A stretch of 64,000 bases of DNA, from NCBI GenBank assembly GCA_950295325.1, contig OX485804.1, positions 35,402,001 to 35,466,000 of the forward strand, given 5' to 3'. The notes under the pieces are model-generated. The model had not been told where the DNA came from. It saw only the letters and a program-made list of their open reading frames with translations, and did no database searches. The DNA is from Polytrichum commune. Its lineage: Eukaryota > Streptophyta > Polytrichopsida > Polytrichales > Polytrichaceae. Position numbers and translations under genes: made by a program. Shown piece after piece: positions 57,453 to 64,000 of the stretch (position 1 is its first letter; every line of letters starts with the position of its first letter).

Positions 57453-58784
57453 TCAGATTCTTGAGCCCTGCAACCATGTGGATGGAGGGGAGATTTGCCT
57501 AGGTACAAATTGGTCCCGAATTGCAGGGGTCCAAAACTGGCCAAAGAGTTCATGAGGATCAGCAGAGAGTCGTCGACGTTGTGATGGGGGAGGGTTAATT
57601 GCGAAGTCATTAGGTTGAGAATCTAGGATGGTGGTTGTATCCTCATCACGATCCGAAGTTGGTTGGCCGAAGTCATTCCCAAAAGCATTTAGATCAGCTA
57701 CCCTCCTCCTGTCTGCAAACAAGTCGGAGGAATCATCCTCACAATCATCATCAGCATCATCTTCTTCATTCAAATCTCCTCTAAACCCTAACCCTTGTGT
57801 TGGTACAGGTGCAGGTGCAACAGGCGTGTTGGAGTAGACTCCAAACCGAGGAGGAGCAGGCTCGTTGGAGGCAGCAACTTCGGCAGCAACCTGTGCCTTG
57901 AGCTTTGCAAGCTCTTGGGTCCTGCGGAGGTGGAGCCACTGTCTAGCAAGGTCACAGGTAATGTTCTTATCCTCTACTGTAAACAAGCTAAAAGCATTTT
58001 GCTGAGCAATTTGCTCAGCTTTCTTCAATGTAGTTGCAGCAAAGTCAGTTGTAGCTTTTGCATTAGCGCGCAAAGCTAGCTCCTTCCCCTTACTTTGTGC
58101 ATGCTCGTTTTTTGCCGACTTAGCACCCTGTGGTCTTGTCTGTGCAGGTGGCAATTCGGTGGAGGGAGCCTGGCCATTCGGAGAAAGCAGATCGCGACGA
58201 TCAACAGGCAGCCCCTCTCTTGAGGGCGGATCAAACCCTCCACCCTTTCGCTTGCCCATAAATATTGCCGCAAACCTAAGATAGCTCTTTAACAACAACC
58301 AGCAATGTTTTAGAACAAATGTCTTCCCACATTTTTGCTTGTACAAGCTCATAGCATCTAATACAAAATCATCCTCACTCTTCCCACTCTCATTCAGATC
58401 TCTCACTGACTGATAGCAATCACTAAACTTGGCGACAGATTGCTTGATGTCAGACCATTTTGTCTCTAGAGACCTAGCAGGACGATCAGCTCCTCCCTCG
58501 GGTTTGTGTCTAGCATAGTGCGTTGCTACATTGATCCAAAATTGTGCATTCTTCTGCCCTATCCCTCTCCTGGCATCGGTGGAAGTATGCATAAAACTTC
58601 GGCAACACTGTTCTTCCTCCTCCGGGCAGAAGTTCCAGCCCTTCTTGGTCCTCCCACCCGTTGCAGGCACACCCCCCCCCTTCCTGGCATGGTGGAATAA
58701 GTCCAAAGTTGGGCTAACTGCCGGATGGCGTTGGCGGGCAGAACACGGTACCCGAGGCCAATATACCCGAAGAGCTCCTCCCAA
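57453..58784 (-). CDS. Myb/SANT-like Harbinger ORF1 protein, 443 aa, open
   Basis: A trihelix/Myb-SANT domain spans residues about 47-170: KKGWNFCPEEEEQCCRSFMH, GIGQKNAQFWINVATHY, RPARSLETKWSDIKQSVAKF and KTFVLKHCWLLLK. This is the arrangement of plant PIF/Harbinger ORF1 proteins, often mis-annotated as NAM-associated or 'glutathione S-transferase T3-like'. Following it are a basic stretch (FMGKRKGGGFDPPSRE), an Ala/Lys-rich helical segment (about 235-300) and an acidic patch (EEDDADDDCEDDSSD) near the C-terminus. The frame is intact over 1.3 kb although the flanking element lacks a transposase. In active elements this protein binds DNA and helps transposase localisation. The true start may be internal, close to residue 40. 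Confidence 0.75.
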   Translation of the reverse strand: MGGALRVYWPRVPCSARQRHPAVSPTLDLFHHARKGGGVPATGGRTKKGWNFCPEEEEQCCRSFMHTSTDARRGIGQKNAQFWINVATHYARHKPEGGADRPARSLETKWSDIKQSVAKFSDCYQSVRDLNESGKSEDDFVLDAMSLYKQKCGKTFVLKHCWLLLKSYLRFAAIFMGKRKGGGFDPPSREGLPVDRRDLLSPNGQAPSTELPPAQTRPQGAKSAKNEHAQSKGKELALRANAKATTDFAATTLKKAEQIAQQNAFSLFTVEDKNITCDLARQWLHLRRTQELAKLKAQVAAEVAASNEPAPPRFGVYSNTPVAPAPVPTQGLGFRGDLNEEDDADDDCEDDSSDLFADRRRVADLNAFGNDFGQPTSDRDEDTTTILDSQPNDFAINPPPSQRRRLSADPHELFGQFWTPAIRDQFVPRQISPPSTWLQGSRI

Positions 58785-58912
58785 ATGCCTGGTCCGGCAC
58801 CCTTTATGGCGTTAGCGTCGACTGGTGGACGTTAGAACTTGGCGTCCTGGGCACCGGATTTCCAGGAGTGCCGTTCAACTGACTTATACCTCTGCTGGTG
58901 GGGACGCTCTAA

Positions 58913-59215
58913 GAACCCCGCCTCCATATGTCCCAATGCACTAATTTAGGGGCTATAATACTAACTATCATGTTCAAATAATCGCTTAGAATAGTTCTAC
59001 ATGCTATTATATATTGGACCAAGTTTTCAGCTTGGGTAATAGTGATAGGGGCCCATCTTAAAGAGGCCATGGCCATCATACATGGTAGAATAATAAAGAT
59101 GAGCACTTCTTGATAATCACTACAACAAACATGCATTCTAATGTGGCCCACTTGCAATCACTAGGTGACAACAACATAGGGTGACACTTGGTGCCATATG
59201 ACAAGTCATGAAAAC

Positions 59216-59261
<46 letters not shown>

Positions 59262-59463
59262 ATGAATCATTGTATACAAACTTACCTCTCATTCATCCAA
59301 CATAAAAACTTGCCCCTTATAAGTTTGTTGCCGATTCATCTGTAATGACCTCGCCCATACTGATTCGGGGTCTATAAAACTACTTACAATGTCAAATCAA
59401 CATTGATGTTGGGATTGCATACTATTTCAGGCTAACTTGTTGGATACTCTCTCTCTCTCTCTC

Positions 59464-59504
<41 letters not shown>

Positions 59505-60565
59505 ACATCTAAGGGGGTTGGGGCGAACCAACCCATACACTGGTTCCTTGGAGGCAAGGGTTTAGGCATCCAACAAAGAACGAGTGTATGGGTTGGTTCG
59601 CCCAAATCCATCTAAGGGTGGTCTGCATAATTCCAAATGTTGCTTTTATTCAACCCTTACACAATTACCCCGGATGTATTCCAATGAACTTGGAACTTTC
59701 GCACCTACCAGCTTACTACATAGTAGGCCCTTGTCCGTGATGTGGAGGGCATATAGTAATGTACGTGTAATAAGTTAGGGGGATCACCCACAAATGGCAA
59801 GGGCAACAACCCACAAATAAAGGAGAATGTTGGTGAAGGGCATGATATTGCATCATGGTGATGCCGAAAGGAGGCCCAACCCCCTTGGCCACATTGGGTG
59901 TGGGGGCCACTCCCACATCTCTTTCTCTCCCTATGCATAAAGTAGTAGTAGTAGTAGTCGTCGTAGCCCTAGCACTAGCTGTAAAGGGCCGGAATAACTT
60001 ATCGGTTTAATGATGGCGCATCGCCAAAGATGTGTATCGTATATTTGTTTATAAGGTGAGGCGAGTGCTCCAATAATTACGACCCTTTTTGGATTCGATC
60101 ATAGCATATGTGCCAAAACAAATTACTCACATGAACGCAAACACGTTACTACACTAAACGTTGTATATGGTGTCGTGTCGTGTGTTTGGTGTTGTATGGT
60201 ATTTTATGTCGCCGTGGTGACTTGTTTTAAAGTCACTTGTTATGTGTTACATTGCTTTACATGTATCGTCATCCCGAGTTACACTTAGTTCGTCCAAATG
60301 CCAATCTTTGAAGCAAAATTTGGTATGTCGTGCATCCTCACATTCATGTAATTAAAAGTTGTGATGGATGAGTGAAGTTTGGATGGAAAAACACTAAGTA
60401 AGTGGCAGTGATCGCAACATTGGAAATTTTTTATTTCTGAAGAAAAAGTACAAGGAATAGCAAATAATGGCAGGTTTGCATTTAGTGTTGGCGACACTAC
60501 ACAGGTGGTTTGCAATTAGTATTGAGCGAGACAAATAGGATTGGTGATACTGAATATAATGTGGA
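58913..60565. other. Intergenic with microsatellites
   Basis: (TC)n(AC)n tracts at about 59,217-59,261 and 59,449-59,498, and an AGT run at 59,941-59,957. No gene supported. Confidence 0.6.
59516..59608. mobile_element. 93-bp mini fold-back with 10-bp target duplication
   Basis: GGGCGAACCAACCCATACAC near the left end is repeated inverted at the right (GTGTATGGGTTGGTTCGCCC), giving arms of about 26 bp. CATCTAAGGG flanks both sides exactly (59,506-59,515 and 59,609-59,618). A 9-10-bp duplication is typical of Mutator-like (MULE) elements. Confidence 0.7.
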
Positions 60566-61711
60566 GGGCCACTTCACACACGAGCCAAGAGCCGTGACCG
60601 TGAAATTGTGAGAGCCCAAAAGAAAGCATCCAAAAGCCGTCTCAACACACCCTCCAAAATCATGTAGTGTGGTCACGGACCCTCAAGTGTAGTGTGAAGT
60701 CGTATGTGACCGGGCCACGGGTAGATCACTCTAAGGCATTTTTGTGCACCACGTGCAGCTGGGGGTTTTTTTTGTTTTGGGGCTATTTACCTTCAAGGGT
60801 TGAATTAAAGCCTCCCTATAATTACTTAAATTTCAAAAATGGCCCATTTGTTTGCACCCTTCCATTACTTATATTGTCCAAGTCACTGCAATTTTTTGTA
60901 CTCTATATTCCTTTTAAGTAATAAAAGCTAATCTACTTCCTAACACAATTGACGAGTGTTGAGGGAAAGCATGGAAACAAAGAAGGGTGCAAACAATAAT
61001 ATCATTGCAAACAGAGTTATGAAGAAAACACATAGGAGACCATAGCAAAGTAATACCATTACAAACACTGTTATGATGAAAACACATAGGAGATGCTAGC
61101 ACAAATACCATAGCAGCCAGTACCATACTAAACATACCTTCTAGGATCCTTATCTTCAACCCCTATATTAATTTTACAAAAAAATAATGGCCCACATTTT
61201 ATGTCCATCTAACTTACTTATAATGGGATTGTCTACATTTAATGGCCCCTTCATTATTTGGAATTCCTTTATAATTTTTATTTCAAATGATTTTAATCCT
61301 CTCTATATTATGCCGCACGTCGTTTTTAAAATGCACTAAGTGATCTACCCGTGGACCGGGCCCTCAATCAACGCTTTTTCAATGAATGTCTATTCATGTT
61401 GGGGTCCTCACACATGATAAAATAGAATAAATCAACGGTTGTGAACGTTCAGAGTGCCATGGTCTCCTGGTTTTGTGTTAGGCCTCCCTCCAACATGTGG
61501 TTTTTGAAAATAATCCAAGTGACCATGAAACATGATCCATTCGATGCCATGTAGGAATCCATGTAGACTTTACATCCATCTTGCATTCACATACTCTGTT
61601 GGTCCCTCAGTGTAGTGTGAAGTGAACTTGGACCGGCCCTACCTTTTCCACCAATGAGAGTGCTTGAAGTACAATGGTCGCGGGCTCTTAGTCCCATGCA
61701 TGAAGTGGCCC
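60566..61711 (-). mobile_element. Harbinger-type MITE family H1, copy 3, split by a nested element
   Basis: Ends GGGCCACTTCACACACGAG and CATGAAGTGGCCC, right flank TTA. Removing the nested element and one 8-bp duplication leaves 500 bp, exactly the length of copy 1. The left flank reads GGA, not TTA, presumably mutated. Confidence 0.8.
60716..61353. mobile_element. 638-bp hAT-type nonautonomous element nested in H1
   Basis: Perfect 15-bp terminal inverted repeats CACGGGTAGATCACT / AGTGATCTACCCGTG. An exact 8-bp duplication GACCGGGC flanks it (60,708-60,715 and 61,354-61,361); the uninterrupted H1 copy at 6,816 has this site once (CACCGGGCCCTC). Repeats starting CA and 8-bp duplications indicate hAT. 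The interior has a short direct repeat (GAAAACACATAGGAGA, twice) and no transposase. Confidence 0.85.
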
Positions 61712-61829
61712 TTAGTGTAGCATATCCAACTTAGGGGAGTGAGAATTGAGCTTGCTATATTTTCTCAATTTTTGAATTGAAAGAGGAAATTTTTGGTCTA
61801 AATTTATACATTTCGTACTTTGATATGTA

Positions 61830-62192
61830 CGAGTGTTTGGCTTGGTATCCTCTATGTTTTATACCATTCGGGAGCATCTATGAGAAAGATTTCACACTTT
61901 CGGAGACTAGTTGGGTACGGGTGTTTGACATTTTGTATTTGTTTTTGATATCATTGGGCCTATGTACCATGCACAAACCTTCATACTTAAAGCAATATCG
62001 GCTTAGTATCAATATGGTTTAGAATGGTACTGAACCAAGTTATGGTCATGTATACACAAATTTGTTCATCTTAACATACCCACCACGTATTCATATTTGA
62101 CTGGTATTACATTTTTAATAACCCACAAGTAGGTTCTTTGGTACCACTGTTGATGTTGATACCATGCATTCCCCTATGTACCAAATCAACAT
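61830..62192. mobile_element. MITE family C, copy 3
   Basis: Starts GTGTTTGGCTTGGTATCC and ends TACCAAATCAACATT. The interior (GTATCAATATGGTTTAGAATGG, ACATACCCACCA, GATGTTGATACCATGCATTC) matches 48,099-48,405 in the same direction. Confidence 0.6.
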
Positions 62193-62234
62193 TGATGTGT
62201 ACTTGTACACTAGAATCCACTATAAGTCTTGGTC

Positions 62235-62450
62235 CATGACAGGTGTGTTTTTGTCTTATGTGCATCTTATGTGGCCATTTTTCTTATTGGAGTGGTATAT
62301 GTCAACGCTTGTAGTTGGGAACATAGACCAAAAAGACATATGAATTTTCATGAGATTGGACTATGTGCACAAAATATAGACAACTATTTAGGTTCATGTG
62401 TTTATATGACGAGGTGGGCCTATGCAATCACTTAAAGAAAGGGGAAAAAC
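62235..62450 (+). mobile_element. M1 MITE, partial copy
   Basis: Contains ATCTTATGTGGCC, CCAAAAAGACATATGAATTT, GAGATTGGACTATGTGCACAA and ATAGACAACTATTTAGGTTC in family order; both ends worn. Confidence 0.5.
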
Positions 62451-63689
62451 CCAGGGGGTGGACTCTTCATATCACGTATGACCTGACTAAGAAGGGGTAT
62501 TATTTGAGGCATTAGCATATATAGTATATATAAGGGAGAGGTGTTTTTTCCTCTCAGTGTGTACACCTCAAAAGGTTGTTATTTTTTTTAAACTAAAGGA
62601 GTAGATGTACAAAAGAGGGCCCTGAGATTTAGATCAATGGTTGACAATAGATGTGTTAGTTTCATCCAATTCACATTTTCCTCAATTGTTGTCATATGGT
62701 CAAAGTCCTCAATGACTATCATGTATGTTCTTGTTCAAGTTTGCATTTGGGTGGTAGGCTTTTACAAACTAGAGGCTCTTGAAGCACTCATGGGCTTCCT
62801 TGAGTTACGTTCTCTAGTTTGTGGCTAAGTTATTGTGCTCTTGTCTTTGTTTATTCGATACAATCGTTGGGTTACATGCTATGGATGAAACTGATTTTTT
62901 CATAGGAAGTGAAAGTGGACTTCATGTGTGTTAAAGGACTATTTAATATATGATATATATTTTGTATATGTAATGAAGGCATTTATCACATAAAATTGAG
63001 AAGCCTTGAGTATAAAGACATGAATCCATTTCCTAGCATGCCGTTAGTATGTATACACTTATTTATCTCTATAAACTTCTAGTATATAAGGGGTTTAATC
63101 TCATAGTGACCCATGCCACTTCATTTAGGTTTCCAATGAAGAGTCCATCCTCGGGGAGAAAATCTTCATTTCACACCCTTATAACTTCTGTTTCTAAACC
63201 CTGATTTTGAAATTTGAAATAATGATCATTTTTATAATATGAAACTACTAAACAAACGAGACAATTTAAGATTTGATCAAATGTAAACAAATTGTTTGTG
63301 GAGTTGGAAGCGCCTAACCCACAAAAGGGACAGAGGAATTATCGCATACGAACGTACGTGCATCCAACATTGAAACTTAATCCCCTATAAGTTTGTGGCC
63401 GATTCGTCTCAAATGACTTGAACTAGAGCAATTCAAGGTCTTTAAAGACAATTTTGGTGTCAAATCAACTAAACATAGTAATCTCTAGGGTGCATACTAT
63501 TTCAAGGTTGTTATGTTTGATAAGTGAGTTGTAAGCTTATATGTGTCAACTACCTCTCTCCTCACAATAGTGGGCACATACAAGGCAGACTGGCCTAATT
63601 CGGTTATTGATCTTCTTGACTCTATTGTTTAGAACTTTTATGATTGTTAACAATGGAGATTGTAAGCTAGGCGTAAAATAGGAATCCCC
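62451..63689. other. Intergenic, nothing recognised
   Basis: AT-rich. Frames present are short and unlike known proteins. 63,280-63,315 shares TTGTTTGTGGAGTTGGAAG with 31,014-31,033. Confidence 0.55.
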
Positions 63690-64000
63690 TAAAAAGTTTA
63701 TTGATCTTAATCAAACACCTATACCGAATAATATGTGATTAAGCGAGGCTCCAAGAACAGATACCAAAAAAACACGTGTTAATAGGAGATTGAACTACAT
63801 GGTTAAAGTATGATAACCATTCTAAACTCAATAGTCAACAAAACTGGGAGCCAATACCTATACGACCGTTTAATAAGCACGGGGAAGAATCTTCACTTTG
63901 ATAATGAATAATGATATTCACACAAGTTCCGAAAACCACAAGGGAAAGTGACTATGACCTCGATTTGGATTCGCTAACCATCTTGTACTAACTTAACTTA
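63690..64000 (+). mobile_element. M1 MITE, copy running to the window edge
   Basis: TTGATCTTAATCAAACACC, GATAACCATTCTAAACTCAAT, AGTCAACAAAACTGG, GAATCTTCACTTTGATAATG and GTGACTATGACCTCGATTTGG are in family order. It offers an uninterrupted reference for the insertion site used at 54,171. Confidence 0.6.

Larger units (their letters stand above)
55568..58909. mobile_element. Second PIF/Harbinger-like element, 3.3 kb, ORF1 only
   Basis: Left end GAGCATCCCCCCAGACCGG and right end CTGGTGGGGACGCTC form short inverted repeats (GAGCRTCCCC core) with TAA on each side (55,565-55,567 and 58,910-58,912). The terminal regions are GC-rich. Inside, on the minus strand, is an uninterrupted Myb/SANT ORF1; no DDE transposase is recognisable in 55,850-57,200, which instead holds fold-back arm fragments and AT-rich DNA. 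Either a deletion derivative or one with later insertions. The pairing of these two ends is an inference. Confidence 0.6.

Overview
This is nuclear DNA from a land plant. The evidence is a plant-type fused HMP-P kinase/thiamine-phosphate synthase gene with spliceosomal introns and a plastid-targeting-like leader, a plant-type primase large subunit, a plant molybdenum-cofactor-sulfurase-like PLP protein, PIF/Harbinger elements of the plant kind and a Ty3/gypsy remnant. The species cannot be named from the sequence. Gene density is very low: three convincing host genes in 64 kb.

Layout. 1-23 kb is intergenic and repeat-built: several short inverted-repeat elements, a fold-back element (about 3.6-3.96 kb), a 57-bp tandem array (10.5-11.06 kb) and a 3.4-kb PIF/Harbinger element with both terminal inverted repeats and TAA target duplications (11,776-15,198). 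That element carries a decayed Myb/SANT ORF1, a nearly complete DDE transposase and a tRNA-derived SINE. 23.3-30.4 kb holds the thiamine gene TH1 (+). 32.8-35.4 kb holds an intronless primase large subunit gene (PRIM2, +) with E2F-like sites and a tandem repeat upstream. 38.0-40.4 kb is a decayed Ty3/gypsy polyprotein. 41.5-50.6 kb is an eight-exon gene (-) for a MOCOS-like PLP protein of about 1041 aa, whose introns are full of short transposons. 52.3 kb has a small divergent ORF of unknown standing. 55.6-58.9 kb is a second PIF/Harbinger-like element with an open Myb/SANT ORF1 and no visible transposase. The remainder is repeats, including two nested insertions whose target duplications can be read directly.

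The host genes are not an operon and have no shared pathway: TH1 makes thiamine monophosphate in plastids, PRIM2 acts in nuclear DNA replication, and the PLP protein has no settled function. What links the window is the transposon record. Short nonautonomous families with TTA/TAA duplications (Harbinger type) and with TA duplications (Tc1/mariner type) recur many times, insert into one another and fill introns. All exon joins given here were deduced by reading splice sites, phase and family similarity, without transcripts.
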